A stretch of 64,000 nt of DNA from Empedobacter tilapiae (GTDB lineage Bacteria; Bacteroidota; Bacteroidia; Flavobacteriales; Weeksellaceae). Shown here in pieces: positions 34,734 through 45,817 of the stretch. The notes under the pieces are model-generated. The model saw only the letters and a program-made list of their open reading frames with translations, ran no database searches and was not told the origin of the DNA. Location: contig NZ_SRPE01000001.1 of NCBI RefSeq assembly GCF_004785645.1, positions 248,001 through 312,000 of the forward strand. The letters run 5' to 3'. Position 1 is the stretch's first letter, and each line of letters opens with the position of its first letter. The translations under genes were made by a program, and so were the position numbers.

Positions 34734-37700
34734 TTAAGGTTGTTTGTAATTGTATTCAAACGTTTTAATCACTTCATTTTTCTCATTTACAATTGACTGC
34801 AAACGATTGGATGAATCGTAATTATAATATTCTGTTTGTCCATTTGGTCCTGTAATACTTGTTACGCCAATTAATGGTTTGTACGTATAAGAAGTAAGCA
34901 TTGCGTCAGGAATTAATGCTCGAATAGTCGATTGTTCTGCTACAGTCAAAGTTCCACTTTGTATTTTAGTTAGATAATTTGCTAATTTGCTTGTAGCATT
35001 AGCAAACGTAGATCCTTCAATCTTAGCTACTGGATATTGACCTCCATATCCCCAAATAATAGAAACGGGAATTCCATTTTCTAAGGTATATTGCAGTAAA
35101 TTACCTTTTGCATCGTAACTGTTGTAAGTGATTTTGCGGTCAGCTTCTACAAATTGACTACTTCCTTTTTTCTGGAATACTCCTGATTTTTCTATAATAC
35201 CATTAGCTCCATTGAATTCTTTATACTCGTTGTAAACAGCAGATATAACTGTATTTTCATTCAGCTTTTGAACAATTGTTAATGGTTCCGAAATTCTGTT
35301 ATGTGCCGTTAATTTATCTGCAATTGCATTACCTGCCCAATCTGGTGGATATTGGTATTCGGTCGTTAGGGTTTCGCCTTTGCTATTTTTGGTAGATTGT
35401 TTAGTTAGTTGTAAATGATTTGGACTATCGTAATTGTAGTTTGTTTCTGTGGTAATAGAAGTTCCATTATCAAAATATTCATCTGTTATCATTCTTGATA
35501 AATATTGTTGTTCACTATAATCTTTGTTATACATAAATGACATTGGACCATACATTTGACTAGTACTAAGAGTATATTTATACTTATCATGATTTAGCGA
35601 CTGATGGTACAAAAAATTAGTCTCTTTTATTTTATTATTATTTTTGTAAAATTCTTGAGATTTTAATAATCCTTGTCTCCAAATAGGTACATAGTGATAA
35701 ACTTCTCTTATATCTAAAAAATTACTATTGTAAATAGAAGGAAGAGCAAGCTTTATATCAGACTCATTTTTAAAAGAATAACTCTCTAACGCTTTGTAAT
35801 AAGTATTTTTAGTCCTTAAAACTTTATTTTGGAGCACATCAATTATTTTTTCTGTAACTTCAGAATATAATATCTTATTTGTTGTATTTGAATCTAAAAA
35901 AGGTTGAAAATTTGAATTTAAAATAATATAAGCATCTTCATATGAAAAATAATTTTCATAATTAAAACCTGTATCTGAAAAAAATGAAATCAATGGAGAT
36001 ATTGAAATTAACTCTCCTGAAGATATATTATTACTAGTATTATAATCATACTCCTTTCTTAACACTAATTTATTTTCATCATAATGCTCTATACTGTTTA
36101 TCCTTAGTCCATTTGCATTTTTATTTATTTTGGAAGGATTATCAATTAGTTTAGACAGCCGAACTATGATATTTTTTCTGTCATTTAAAAATTGACTTAG
36201 ATTACTAACTTTTAGTAAATAAGTTCCAGCATCTAATTCTATAGTTTTGTTATTATCACTCTCTTGTAAAATGATAAATTTATTGTTTCCTCTCAGATGA
36301 ACACTTGGACAGGAAGTATTAACCGAAATACAATCTGGACCTATGAATTCTTTTACTAAAGTAATATCAACTAGTGATTTTTCTATTAATTCAAATGTTT
36401 CTTCATAAAACGTAGGATAAGATTGATTGTCGTCTATGTCAGGACCAGTAAAAGGAGAAGTGATTATTCTGGTTAATTCTTCAGTTATTTTATCATCAGG
36501 TTCATCAATATCTAAATAATGGTTATATAATCCAAGAGAAAAAGTATTGAACATTCTTTTATCAACTGTATTAGGTTCTGTATTAATTTTAACAACACCT
36601 TTTTCAGGTAACGTAATTTTTTCTAATATCCCATATTTTAAATATTGTTCATTGACAAATCGGTCTCCTTTCTGAATTTTATTTAATCCAACTCTATAAG
36701 ATGGTATCCTTGTATTATAATTTTGGTTATTAAAATATCCCCATAAATCTATTTTAGGAGATAGTCTACTTGGTAATCCTTCAGGATTAATGTAATCAAA
36801 GGAATAAAAATCTTCTATCTTATCGGTTACTCTCTTTATTTTATTTAAGAATATTCTTTCAGTTTTAGAAGTAGGATCATTGAAAATTTCTGCAAAATAA
36901 TTTTTAAATTCAAACGTATAGATTAAAGTGTCTTTTCCTTTATTTATAGCTATTTGATCGATTTTTCTTCCTCCAGTTACGTGGTTGCTAGTTGAATAAT
37001 TAAAATCAATGGTTAGGTTAGTCGTTGCTATTTTACTGATAAAAGGTTTATTAACTCTATTTACAGTATAAATAACATCATTTTTTCCTTGTATTGAATG
37101 TATAGATTTGTATAATAAGTATTGTTCATTCACAAAAGTTTTATAGAGATTAAGGCTATTCAAATAACTAAAATCAATCGTCTTATTGTTTTTCTTTATT
37201 TGGGTTAAATTCCAAGAGGAAACAAAACCATCATTATTATATATTTCATTAGCTGAATTGTCCTGTCCACCAAAATGATATTCAGTTCCGTCAGTATCTA
37301 TAATTAATATTGAGTGAGGTAAATTCGGGATAATTTTAAGATCATTGAAAGGATATAATATAATATCTTTAGTTCCTTCTTTAAACATAAAATATCCTGC
37401 TTTTCCATTTATATCAAAATAAAATTTATCAGCTTGTAAATCATATTCTTTATTATATGCTTTAAAATAAATTTCTTGTTCTAAAGTTTTCACTCCTGAA
37501 GGGTTTGCAATGAAAGTAATTCCATTCTTAGTTTTATTATACATATCATAAACACTAAACCCTTTAGTTGGATGCAAATATCCAAATGTAAATTCATCTG
37601 GAATACCTCTTACTTCTCTTGATATTTTTGGGATACTTAAAGACCAATCATGTCCAAATTCGTTTGATATATCTCCAACTTTTACTCCACGAGAAGAATA

Positions 37701-37907
37701 ATTTAGATTTAATTTGATATCATTATTTCCCAATGGTAAAGAAAGTAACGGTACACTATAAGAGATACCTCCAGTATTTAAATCAATAGGATAATCTATA
37801 TTAGTACTAAATTTTTGAATTTCAGGAGTAGTCGGAAATTTAAGACTAACATCTTGTGCCAAAATTTTAGTAATAAATAATAAATATATAAAATAAAAAT
37901 GTTTCAT
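34734..37907 (-). CDS. Large exported YD-repeat protein, companion of RHS
   Basis: The 1057-residue protein has a signal peptide (about residues 1-17, ending ILAQ). The N-terminal half has the pattern [26 protein letters not shown] and [11 protein letters not shown] found in Bacteroidota proteins encoded just upstream of DUF6443 RHS genes. The C-terminal end has YD-like repeats ([20 protein letters not shown]). Its start overlaps the stop of the T9SS gene by one base (TAATG). It probably forms part of the shell or delivery structure for the RHS protein; this is inferred from linkage. Confidence 0.82.
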   Translation of the reverse strand: MKHFYFIYLLFITKILAQDVSLKFPTTPEIQKFSTNIDYPIDLNTGGISYSVPLLSLPLGNNDIKLNLNYSSRGVKVGDISNEFGHDWSLSIPKISREVRGIPDEFTFGYLHPTKGFSVYDMYNKTKNGITFIANPSGVKTLEQEIYFKAYNKEYDLQADKFYFDINGKAGYFMFKEGTKDIILYPFNDLKIIPNLPHSILIIDTDGTEYHFGGQDNSANEIYNNDGFVSSWNLTQIKKNNKTIDFSYLNSLNLYKTFVNEQYLLYKSIHSIQGKNDVIYTVNRVNKPFISKIATTNLTIDFNYSTSNHVTGGRKIDQIAINKGKDTLIYTFEFKNYFAEIFNDPTSKTERIFLNKIKRVTDKIEDFYSFDYINPEGLPSRLSPKIDLWGYFNNQNYNTRIPSYRVGLNKIQKGDRFVNEQYLKYGILEKITLPEKGVVKINTEPNTVDKRMFNTFSLGLYNHYLDIDEPDDKITEELTRIITSPFTGPDIDDNQSYPTFYEETFELIEKSLVDITLVKEFIGPDCISVNTSCPSVHLRGNNKFIILQESDNNKTIELDAGTYLLKVSNLSQFLNDRKNIIVRLSKLIDNPSKINKNANGLRINSIEHYDENKLVLRKEYDYNTSNNISSGELISISPLISFFSDTGFNYENYFSYEDAYIILNSNFQPFLDSNTTNKILYSEVTEKIIDVLQNKVLRTKNTYYKALESYSFKNESDIKLALPSIYNSNFLDIREVYHYVPIWRQGLLKSQEFYKNNNKIKETNFLYHQSLNHDKYKYTLSTSQMYGPMSFMYNKDYSEQQYLSRMITDEYFDNGTSITTETNYNYDSPNHLQLTKQSTKNSKGETLTTEYQYPPDWAGNAIADKLTAHNRISEPLTIVQKLNENTVISAVYNEYKEFNGANGIIEKSGVFQKKGSSQFVEADRKITYNSYDAKGNLLQYTLENGIPVSIIWGYGGQYPVAKIEGSTFANATSKLANYLTKIQSGTLTVAEQSTIRALIPDAMLTSYTYKPLIGVTSITGPNGQTEYYNYDSSNRLQSIVNEKNEVIKTFEYNYKQP

Positions 37908-39418
37908 TACTTTTTAATAATTTTAATAGATTCTGTTTGGTTGTCATAGTTGATTTTTAGGATGTAAACTCCAGCAGGATAATTACTCAACAAAATAGGT
38001 GTTGAACGGTATTTCACCTCTTTAGTTTGCAAATGTTGACCTGTTAAATTGTAGACTTCAATAACCGCTTTTTCAAACTCTTTGTTAATTAAAACATTCA
38101 CAAAATCGCGTGTAGGATTTGGATAAGCTTCGATATAGGTACGTTTTTCTGTAGAAGATTTATCGCCTAGTTTTACCAAGTAAAAATCGTCTTGTCCTTT
38201 TGCTGTGCTACCGTTAGTAGAATTTCCTAACAATAAATACGAACCATCACGCATTGGAATCACTTTTTCTAAATAGCTAAAACTTTCATTTTTTCCGATC
38301 TCCTTTTTCCAGCTTTCTTCGAAACGATTGTCAAAATAAAAAGCCAAGTATTTACTCTCCAATTCATTCTGATTCGTAGTACTTTTATGTTTATAATCGA
38401 TCGTATTTGCAGTGATTAGATAATCATTCTCGAGTGGTAAAACAGAATTAATTTGAACAGAAGATTTAAATTCTTTCGACTTTTCATTCGAAAATGAAAG
38501 ATTTTCATCTAATTCAACTAGTTTTAATTCGTTTTTTGCTGGATAATTAACAGCTAAAATTATTTTACTATCAGTAGAATTCAACGAAACTAAATTAGAT
38601 TGTTGATCATTTTCAAGTGTTTTTTCCTGAATAATTTCTCCTTCTTTATTTAATTCAACAAGCCAAACACTACTTAAATAATGACTATCTTGAGATTTTA
38701 ATTCACCTTTTTTGGAATTTGAAATACCTCCAATTAAATAACCATTCTTTGTTTCAACTATTGTTTTTAAGGCTTCTTCTTGCTCTCCACCAATTGTTTT
38801 TTCCCATAAAACAGTTCCTTTTTCATCTAATTTAATGATCCAAAAATCATTGGAACCAAAGTTGTCTTGTGATTTTATGTTTGATTTGGGAGAATCAGAA
38901 TTTACACCAATTAAATAACCTTTATCAGTCGTTCTAATTACCGTTAAAGCCTCATCATTGCCTAAACCTCCAATTGTTTTTTGCCATTGAATAGTTCCTG
39001 TTGGATCTAATTTTATCATCCAAACATCCATCATTCCAATAGCTTTTTCGGTTTTATCACCAGATTTTGAAGAATTGGAAGAACCTACTAACAGAAAGCC
39101 TCCCTCGGGAGTTGTTATTGCTGATTTCAATAAATCGTCCCCATCTCCTCCAAAAGAATTTTGCCATTCTTGATTTCCATTTTCATCCATCTTCCAGATG
39201 AAATAGTCTAAACCTCCTTGATTTTTCTTTTGAATATCACCTGTTGCATCAGAAGCAGAACTTCCTAAAATTAAAAAACCATAATCAAGTGTCGGTATTG
39301 CATGATAGAGATATTCTGCTTGTTCGCCTCCAAATGTTTTTTCCCACAAAACATCCTGCTGTGCAGAAATTGTAAGCATAGAAAATAGGGAGAAAACTGA
39401 GAGTAAAGTTTTTCTCAT
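37907..39418 (-). CDS. Exported repeat protein with T9SS type A sorting domain
   Basis: The 503-residue protein has a signal peptide (ending TISAQ), about six imperfect 60-residue repeats of the type WEKTFGG...GGFLLVGSS...DFWIIKLDEKG (beta-propeller-like), and a C-terminal type IX secretion signal (about 430-503, AYPNPTRDFVNVLI ... YPAGVYILKI ... IKIIKK). It is therefore predicted to cross the outer membrane by T9SS and be anchored or released. It is the first gene of the RHS operon. No catalytic motif is seen. Confidence 0.88.
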   Translation of the reverse strand: MRKTLLSVFSLFSMLTISAQQDVLWEKTFGGEQAEYLYHAIPTLDYGFLILGSSASDATGDIQKKNQGGLDYFIWKMDENGNQEWQNSFGGDGDDLLKSAITTPEGGFLLVGSSNSSKSGDKTEKAIGMMDVWMIKLDPTGTIQWQKTIGGLGNDEALTVIRTTDKGYLIGVNSDSPKSNIKSQDNFGSNDFWIIKLDEKGTVLWEKTIGGEQEEALKTIVETKNGYLIGGISNSKKGELKSQDSHYLSSVWLVELNKEGEIIQEKTLENDQQSNLVSLNSTDSKIILAVNYPAKNELKLVELDENLSFSNEKSKEFKSSVQINSVLPLENDYLITANTIDYKHKSTTNQNELESKYLAFYFDNRFEESWKKEIGKNESFSYLEKVIPMRDGSYLLLGNSTNGSTAKGQDDFYLVKLGDKSSTEKRTYIEAYPNPTRDFVNVLINKEFEKAVIEVYNLTGQHLQTKEVKYRSTPILLSNYPAGVYILKINYDNQTESIKIIKK

Positions 39419-39648
39419 ATATATTAGTGTTAATTAGTAATCGAATATACTACTTTTTTTTTGTAAATGATTGATATTTAATAAAAACCCAATATTCATC
39501 TAGACCTTTATCTTACAAAGATCCATCAATTATTTTTCAAAAAATTACGGTTTATCGTAAAAGAGAAATCTAAAAAAATAGTTTCCCTACTATAGTAATA
39601 GTAATAGTAATTACGTTTTAAATAATTACTTAATACAAAGACCAAAAT
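39419..39648. other. AT-rich spacer upstream of the RHS operon
   Basis: There is no gene. It contains a short AGTAAT tandem (about 39594-39612, three units) and no clear TAnnTTTG box on the minus strand. Confidence 0.5.
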
Positions 39649-39680
39649 AAAAAAGGAGCTATAAAATAGCTCCTTTTTTA
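39649..39680 (-). terminator. Terminator of proS
   Basis: A 13-bp stem (39649-39661 with 39667-39679), core AGGAGCTA/TAGCTCCT with a TAAAA loop and flanking A/T runs. Confidence 0.88.
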
Positions 39681-39697
39681 TTTGATATACTTTATTT

Positions 39698-41176
39698 TTA
39701 ATATGCTTTTGCGTATAAAACTCTGTATTTTGCAGGTTTTCCCGAGAAAACATCTACTCCCTCTGTTGGTGTTTCGAATGCTAAAGGAATACAACGAATT
39801 GTAGCTTTTGTTTCATTTTTCACTGCCTCTTCCGTTTCTTCTGTACCGTCCCATAGAGCAGAAACAAATCCTCCTTTATTTTCAATTATATTTTTGAATT
39901 CCTCAAAATCAGAAGCTTCTGTGATATGTTCATCACGATAACTCAAAGCACGATCGAATAAGTTTGTTTGAATATCTTCTAACAACTTTTCAACCTCTGT
40001 TGATACATTATCTAACGTAATAAATTGTTTTTCTAACGTATCTCGACGAGCAACCTCAACATGACCTTTTTCTAAATCTTTTGGTCCAATTGCAATTCGC
40101 ACAGGAACACCTTTCAATTCATATTCAGCAAATTTCCAACCTGGTTTTGTTTTATCATCATCATCAAATTTGATTGAAATTCCTTTCGCTTTCAATTCAG
40201 ATGAAAATTTATCCACCACTTGACGAATTTCTTCTAATTGTTCCTCTGTTTTATAAATAGGTACAACAACAACTTGAATTGGCGCTAATTTTGGAGGTAA
40301 AACTAATCCTAAATCATCAGAATGTGTCATTATTAATGCTCCCATTAAACGTGTAGAAACTCCCCATGAAGTTGCCCAAACATATTCTTGTTTTCCTTCT
40401 TTACTAGCGAATTTAACATCAAAAGCTTTTGCAAAATTCTGCCCTAAAAAGTGAGAAGTTCCCGCTTGTAAAGCTTTTCCATCTTGCATCAACGCTTCAA
40501 TTGTATAGGTATCATCTGCTCCAGCAAAACGCTCAGAATCTGACTTTCTTCCTTTTACAACTGGAATTGCCATAAAATTTTCTACAACATCAGCATAAAC
40601 TTCTTGCATTTGTTGTGCTTCTGCAATTGCTTCTTCTTTTGTCTCATGCGCTGTATGTCCTTCTTGCCATAAAAACTCTGCAGTTCTTAAAAACAAACGT
40701 GTACGCATTTCCCAACGAACTACATTTGCCCATTGATTAATTAAAATTGGTAAATCGCGGTAAGATTGTATCCAGTTTTTATAGGTACTCCAAATAATTG
40801 CTTCAGAAGTTGGACGAACAATTAATTCTTCTTCTAATTTCGCTTCAGGATCTACAATTAACTTTCCTTTATTATTAGGATCATTTTTTAATCGGTAATG
40901 TGTAACTACAGCACATTCTTTTGCAAAACCTTCTGCATTTTTTTCTTCAGCTTCAAATAAACTTTTAGGAACAAATAAGGGGAAATAAGCATTTTGATGA
41001 CCAGTTTCTTTGAATCTTTTGTCTAATTCTGCTTGCAGTTTTTCCCAGATAGCATATCCATATGGTTTAATCACCATACTACCTCTAACCTTCGAGTTTT
41101 CAGCTAGATTCGCTTTTACAACTAGTTCATTGTACCACTTAGAATAATCCTCAGCACGAGTTGTTAATTTTGCCAT
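39698..41176 (-). CDS. proS: Prolyl-tRNA synthetase (type 3, archaeal/eukaryotic-like)
   Basis: ProS charges tRNA-Pro. The 492-residue class II synthetase lacks the large editing insert of the E. coli type and has the motifs of the shorter type 3 form: [18 protein letters not shown] near the N-terminus, [38 protein letters not shown]-type motif 2 region and [16 protein letters not shown] in the anticodon-binding domain. It ends with the tyrosine typical of this type (YAKAY). It is a monocistronic unit with its own terminator. Confidence 0.95.
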   Translation of the reverse strand: MAKLTTRAEDYSKWYNELVVKANLAENSKVRGSMVIKPYGYAIWEKLQAELDKRFKETGHQNAYFPLFVPKSLFEAEEKNAEGFAKECAVVTHYRLKNDPNNKGKLIVDPEAKLEEELIVRPTSEAIIWSTYKNWIQSYRDLPILINQWANVVRWEMRTRLFLRTAEFLWQEGHTAHETKEEAIAEAQQMQEVYADVVENFMAIPVVKGRKSDSERFAGADDTYTIEALMQDGKALQAGTSHFLGQNFAKAFDVKFASKEGKQEYVWATSWGVSTRLMGALIMTHSDDLGLVLPPKLAPIQVVVVPIYKTEEQLEEIRQVVDKFSSELKAKGISIKFDDDDKTKPGWKFAEYELKGVPVRIAIGPKDLEKGHVEVARRDTLEKQFITLDNVSTEVEKLLEDIQTNLFDRALSYRDEHITEASDFEEFKNIIENKGGFVSALWDGTEETEEAVKNETKATIRCIPLAFETPTEGVDVFSGKPAKYRVLYAKAY

Positions 41177-41279
41177 AATCTTTTATATTTGTTGATAAGT
41201 TTCGTATCTTTACTTGGCATAAATATTGCCTTTAAATTTATGCAAATCTAATTATTACAAACGATGTAAATTTATAATT

Positions 41280-42635
41280 ATGAACAAAGTTTATAAAATT
41301 TCTAATAAAATTTCTATAACTACATTAATTATTGTAGCTACATTAGGAATTTCATCTTGTTCGACTTATCAACCAAGTGGTTACGAAAGCGATGGGGTTT
41401 ACTATAACCCAAAAACAGATAAAACGTATCAACAAGCTCAACCACAATATAATAACGAGCAAGAAGAACAAGATAACTCTGGTGAAATAAAAATAGGAAG
41501 TCCATACTTCGATGCTGAAGGAAATGGTGCTGAACAATTTTACTACCAAGACGATACAGATACTACTCAAAATAATTCGGCTGAGAAAACTTCAACCAAA
41601 GTTAAAATTAATGGATATGGTTTAGGAGGTTATAATTATTTTGGTAACAATAATTACACACTTTCTTACAACGGATCTAACAATTATGATTGGGGACGTA
41701 ATGATGGTGTAGAAATTAATATCTGGAATAATAATCCTTGGTACAGTTACGGATGGGGAGGTTTCTATAATCCATATCGTTGGGGATACTATAATCCTTG
41801 GTATGGAGGATGGTACGGAAACGGCTTTGGAGTTTCATTCGGTTGGGGATGGAATGATCCGTGGTATAATGGATATTATGGTTGGGGTTGGAACAGACCT
41901 TACTATGGTGGATATTATGGTTGGAATAACGGTTGGGGTTACGGATATCCGGGTTATTATGGATATGGATACTACCGTCCAAGAGGTATTTATACTCAAC
42001 CAGGTAACAGATATAATGGAGGATTAAATAATAGTATTAATTCTACTCGTCCAGTTGGAAGTTTTAATAACAGAAATGGATTATCTAATAATATTCGACC
42101 TTCTAGATTAAATACAATTGAAAATTCAACAACTCGCCCAACTAGAGATGTGAGACCTTCTATTAATCAAGGAAATGTTAATACTCGTCCTACTCGCGAA
42201 GTAAGACCAACTATAAATGATATTCAAAATAATACTCGCCCTACAAGAGAAGTGAGACCTTCTGTTAATCAAGGAGATATTAATACTCGTCCTACTCGCG
42301 AAGTAAGACCAACTATAAATAATATTCAAAATAATACTCGCCATACAAGAGAAGTGAGACCTTCTGTTAATCAAGGGGATATTAATACTCGTCCTACTCG
42401 TGAAGTAAGACCAATACAAACACAACAGCCTACTTACAACACAAGACCAACGAGAGAAGCACAACAATACCAACAACCTAGCAGAAGTTACGATAGAGGT
42501 AGTATGAATAATTCTCGACCTTCATATTCTACTCCTTCACCAAGTAGAGGAAGTAGTATGAGTAGCGGAAGCATGGGAGGAGGTTCTCGTGGAAGTAGTA
42601 CAGGAGGCGGAGGTTCTCGTGGAGGAAGAAGATAA
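41280..42635 (+). CDS. Surface lipoprotein with Gly/Tyr/Trp-rich segment and TRPTREVRP tandem repeats
   Basis: The 451-residue protein has a lipoprotein signal peptide (lipobox ISSC, cysteine about residue 25) and an acidic Q/N-rich linker. A Gly-Tyr-Trp-Asn-rich block (about 140-240) follows, then tandem repeats of a 17-residue unit TRPTREVRPxxNxxxxN (about 280-385), and a Ser/Gly/Arg-rich tail. At DNA level the repeat period is 102 bp. Function is unknown; the composition suggests an extended, low-complexity surface or cell-wall-contacting protein. I chose the ATG at 41280 because it starts the signal peptide. Confidence 0.85.
   Translation: MNKVYKISNKISITTLIIVATLGISSCSTYQPSGYESDGVYYNPKTDKTYQQAQPQYNNEQEEQDNSGEIKIGSPYFDAEGNGAEQFYYQDDTDTTQNNSAEKTSTKVKINGYGLGGYNYFGNNNYTLSYNGSNNYDWGRNDGVEINIWNNNPWYSYGWGGFYNPYRWGYYNPWYGGWYGNGFGVSFGWGWNDPWYNGYYGWGWNRPYYGGYYGWNNGWGYGYPGYYGYGYYRPRGIYTQPGNRYNGGLNNSINSTRPVGSFNNRNGLSNNIRPSRLNTIENSTTRPTRDVRPSINQGNVNTRPTREVRPTINDIQNNTRPTREVRPSVNQGDINTRPTREVRPTINNIQNNTRHTREVRPSVNQGDINTRPTREVRPIQTQQPTYNTRPTREAQQYQQPSRSYDRGSMNNSRPSYSTPSPSRGSSMSSGSMGGGSRGSSTGGGGSRGGRR
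42132..42420 (+). repeat. 102-bp coding tandem repeat (two 17-residue units per period)
   Basis: ACTCGCC(C/A) starts recur at 42132, 42234 and 42336. Each 102-bp period encodes two TRPTREVRP units. Near identity between periods indicates recent expansion or homogenisation. Confidence 0.88.
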
Positions 42636-42655
42636 ATAGATTTAGATCATAAATA

Positions 42656-44089
42656 ATGAAAAAAATATTATTAAGCCTTTGTACCTTAGTTGGTACATTG
42701 GCTTTTGCGCAACAAAACAAAGAATACAAAACTCAGTATTCTACAAATGCTATAAATTTGTATTCACAAGACATTAACAGTGGAAATGCTAAATATATTG
42801 GTGTTGGTGGAGCTGTTGGTGCATTAGGAAGTGATATCACATCTGTTGAGCAGAATCCTGCTGGATTAGGAGTAGCAATAAACTCTGATGTACAAGTTAC
42901 AGCTGGTGTTTCTACTTTTAGTAATAAAACTAATTTCGGAACAAATATCAAACAATCTGATAATAATTTTGATTTTCAACAATTTGGAGGAACATTTGTT
43001 TTCGCAAATGAAGCTTCAAAATGGAATCGTTTCACAATTGGTGTAGCTTATCTTAATCAACGATTAGATAATTACTCATCGATTGGAACAAATGAAGGAA
43101 TTAAATTCGCTGATCCAGATGGAACTTTCAATGGTTATTTGAAAGATATTGATGGTTATAAATCTAAATTCTCGGTTAACCTAGGTACAAGTTATGATGA
43201 CAAAGTCTACTTAGGATTTGGATTAAACTTTCATGAAACAAACTATTCTGGATATGAACAATATGCAGAGCGCGATGACAACAATAATCAAACATATGTT
43301 TACAACGCAAATGGTGCTCCTTTTCGTGAAATTGGACAAGGATTTTCTTTTTCATTAGGTGCTATTTACAAAGTAAATCACAATGTACGTTTAGGTGCAG
43401 CATATCATTCTCCTGTTTGGTACAATGTTGCAGAAGATTTCTACAGTGCAAAAAATTCTTTTGATTACGATAAAAGAACTGCAGATACATATTATATGTA
43501 TTCTTCAGATTATGACATGACACGTGGCGGACGTTTTGTAGGAAGTTTAGGTTTTGTAGTAGGTAAAAACTTATCAATTGGAGCTGATTATACCTATCAC
43601 ATGAACAATGACACGAAACTAAAACCTACTCAATATTTTAACGGCGATAATAATTTTATCAATGATTTTGTAAAAAACTCAAATGAAGTTAGAGTTGGAA
43701 CTGAATATCGTATCGATCGTTTTAAAGTAAGAGCTGGTTATAACTATATTACTTCTCCTTACAAAGATTTTAACACCTCTAAAGTTCTTAATACTGAATT
43801 CAGAGATGAAAATAATGTACCACAAAACATTAATCTTAAAAATGCTTTTGCAGGAGATATTAATCGTGTAAGTTTTGGTTTAGGATATGATTTTGGCGGA
43901 TTCTATATTGATGCAGCTTATCAATATCAAACCCAAAAATACCAACAGTTAATTGGAGGAACAAATTTTGTAGATCCAAATTACGATGAGAAACTTCAAG
44001 GTTATTATTTTGTATCTTTACCTAGCTATTCTCCAAAAGTTAAATTAGACAACAATTTATTCTTATTGACATTAGGTTGGCAATTCTAA
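42656..44089 (+). CDS. OmpP1/FadL/TodX-type outer-membrane transport protein
   Basis: The 477-residue protein has a signal peptide (about 1-18, ending AFAQ) and an N-terminal hatch-like region AKYIGVGGAVGALGSDITSVEQNPAGLGV with the NPAG motif of FadL/TodX-type long-chain fatty acid or hydrophobic-compound porins. Alternating barrel strands follow, ending in an aromatic residue (LTLGWQF), as expected for outer-membrane assembly. It is 20 nt downstream of the lipoprotein gene and probably cotranscribed. The substrate is unknown. Confidence 0.88.
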   Translation: MKKILLSLCTLVGTLAFAQQNKEYKTQYSTNAINLYSQDINSGNAKYIGVGGAVGALGSDITSVEQNPAGLGVAINSDVQVTAGVSTFSNKTNFGTNIKQSDNNFDFQQFGGTFVFANEASKWNRFTIGVAYLNQRLDNYSSIGTNEGIKFADPDGTFNGYLKDIDGYKSKFSVNLGTSYDDKVYLGFGLNFHETNYSGYEQYAERDDNNNQTYVYNANGAPFREIGQGFSFSLGAIYKVNHNVRLGAAYHSPVWYNVAEDFYSAKNSFDYDKRTADTYYMYSSDYDMTRGGRFVGSLGFVVGKNLSIGADYTYHMNNDTKLKPTQYFNGDNNFINDFVKNSNEVRVGTEYRIDRFKVRAGYNYITSPYKDFNTSKVLNTEFRDENNVPQNINLKNAFAGDINRVSFGLGYDFGGFYIDAAYQYQTQKYQQLIGGTNFVDPNYDEKLQGYYFVSLPSYSPKVKLDNNLFLLTLGWQF

Positions 44090-44105
44090 TAAAGAAAATA
44101 GATAT

Positions 44106-44139
44106 AAAAAAATCGGATGAAGTTCATCCGATTTTTTTT
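44106..44139. terminator. Bidirectional terminator
   Basis: TCGGATGA-AGT-TCATCCGA (44113-44131) flanked by A7 and T8. It lies between the porin gene and the convergent DUF2807 gene. Confidence 0.92.
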
Positions 44140-44174
44140 GTACTAAATATTTAATATAGTTTAAACAAAAACTA

Positions 44175-44930
44175 TTAATTTATTCTTTTAATAGAAGACA
44201 TTCCCGAAGTACTCACTTTTGTTTTCAATCCATTTTCATCTACATAACGAACAGAACTCGCTCCAGAACTATTTGCAGTCAAACTATTCACAGCCCAAAC
44301 TGTTGTAGAACTTGCTCCAGAACAATCAACTATTACATTTGCAGCTTTTAAATCTTTTCCTATAAAAGAAGAAGCTCCCGAAACCGAAATATTCAGATCT
44401 TGTACATTTCCAGAAATCTTCATACTTGAAGCTCCAGAATTATCCACAGAAATAGAATTCGAAACAACATCTAATTTTAAATTACTAGCTCCTGATAAAT
44501 CAACAGCCATTTTTTCTACTTTCTGCGTTGGCAAAACGGTAACACTCGTTGCACCTGATAGATCAAACGAACGTAATTTTTGATGAGGAAATTTAATCTT
44601 AATAGAAGCATTTTTCAAATTTACAGTTCCATTAATTTTCATAATTAAAACTCCATTTTTAACTTCTGTCGTAATTCTACTCATGATATTATCTGGCGCT
44701 TCAACAGAAATTTCACCATTATAATTACCATCAGAAACAGTAACACTTATTGCACTGCTCACATCAATTCCTTCAAAAGAAGATATCTTACGCATTTCTG
44801 TAACTGTATTACTACTTGCCTCTACTCGGTCTAAATAATTAGAAACTGGCGATTTAGAATTTAAATCTACCGAACAGCTCGCAAATCCTAACGAACTGAA
44901 TATTAAAATTGGAAGAAAAATGTATTTCAT
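44175..44930 (-). CDS. DUF2807 (head GIN domain) lipoprotein
   Basis: The 251-residue lipoprotein (lipobox GFASC) has a right-handed beta-helix-like DUF2807 domain. Regularly spaced DLSGAS(S/N), DNSGASSMKISG, VSGASSF and NSSGASSVRY repeats form the ladder. Such proteins are common on the Bacteroidota surface; none has a firm function that I know. It starts near an inverted repeat (GTCTT/AAGAC at about 44938-44955) that may be regulatory. Confidence 0.85.
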   Translation of the reverse strand: MKYIFLPILIFSSLGFASCSVDLNSKSPVSNYLDRVEASSNTVTEMRKISSFEGIDVSSAISVTVSDGNYNGEISVEAPDNIMSRITTEVKNGVLIMKINGTVNLKNASIKIKFPHQKLRSFDLSGATSVTVLPTQKVEKMAVDLSGASNLKLDVVSNSISVDNSGASSMKISGNVQDLNISVSGASSFIGKDLKAANVIVDCSGASSTTVWAVNSLTANSSGASSVRYVDENGLKTKVSTSGMSSIKRIN

Positions 44931-45042
44931 ATTGATGTCTTTTATTATTAAGACGTATTAACTTCTAAAAAGTTACAAAAAATATTCACTTTATTCAAAT
45001 TTCTAAATCAATCCATACAAATATTTAGTAATTTCGCTAACT

Positions 45043-45807
45043 ATGAAAATCATCAGTTACAATGTAAATGGAATTCGCGCTGCGATGACTAAAGGTTTGG
45101 TTGAATGGTTAGAAGCTGCACAACCAGATGTTTTTTGTATTCAAGAAACAAAAGCAATGCAAGAACAAGTGGACACAAAACCTTTTGAAGATTTAGGTTA
45201 TCACATTTATTGGCATGCAGCGGAGAAAAAAGGATACAGTGGAGTTGCTATTTTCTCGAAAATAAAACCTAATCATGTACAAATAGGAACTGGAATAGAT
45301 TATATTGATAGAGAAGGTCGTGTTTTGAGACTTGATTTTGATAATGTTTCAGTGATTAGTTTGTATTTGCCAAGTGGAACAAATATTGATCGATTAGATT
45401 TTAAATTACAATTTTGTGAAGATTTTAAAGACTATGTCAAAGAACTTAAAATATCTCATCCAAACATTGTAATTTGCGGTGATTATAATATCTGTCACGA
45501 AGCAATCGATATTCACGATCCTGTTCGTAATGCGAAAGTTTCTGGTTTTTTACCTGTCGAAAGAGAATGGATGACTGCTTTTCTTGATGAATGTAATATG
45601 ATCGATTCTTTTCGTTATTTTGTAAAAGAACCTCATCATTACTCATGGTGGTCTTACCGTGCTAATGCGCGCAACAATAACAAAGGTTGGAGAATCGATT
45701 ACAATATGGTGAGTAATACATTAGAAAAAAATATGACGCGTGCAACGATTTTACCAGAAGCTAAGCACTCTGATCATTGCCCTGTTTTATTAGAATTAGA
45801 CGTTTAA
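45043..45807 (+). CDS. xth: Exodeoxyribonuclease III / AP endonuclease
   Basis: This base-excision-repair AP endonuclease of the EEP fold has 254 residues. It shows NVNGIRAAMTKGL, the metal-binding QETKAMQEQ, GYSGVAIFSK, GDYNICHEAIDIHDP with the catalytic D-x-N, and the C-terminal SDHCPVLLEL with the catalytic D-H pair. It is 10 nt upstream of a coiled-coil lipoprotein gene and probably cotranscribed with it. Confidence 0.95.
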   Translation: MKIISYNVNGIRAAMTKGLVEWLEAAQPDVFCIQETKAMQEQVDTKPFEDLGYHIYWHAAEKKGYSGVAIFSKIKPNHVQIGTGIDYIDREGRVLRLDFDNVSVISLYLPSGTNIDRLDFKLQFCEDFKDYVKELKISHPNIVICGDYNICHEAIDIHDPVRNAKVSGFLPVEREWMTAFLDECNMIDSFRYFVKEPHHYSWWSYRANARNNNKGWRIDYNMVSNTLEKNMTRATILPEAKHSDHCPVLLELDV

Positions 45808-45817
45808 GATTATATAA

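Noticed and set aside
39594-39612. AGTAAT tandem as a phase-variable promoter repeat
   Set aside because: Only three units, in an AT-rich spacer with no identified promoter elements around it.
42126-42476. Minus-strand open frame across the lipoprotein repeats
   Set aside because: Antisense shadow of the 102-bp coding repeats; the plus-strand gene has a signal peptide and lipobox.
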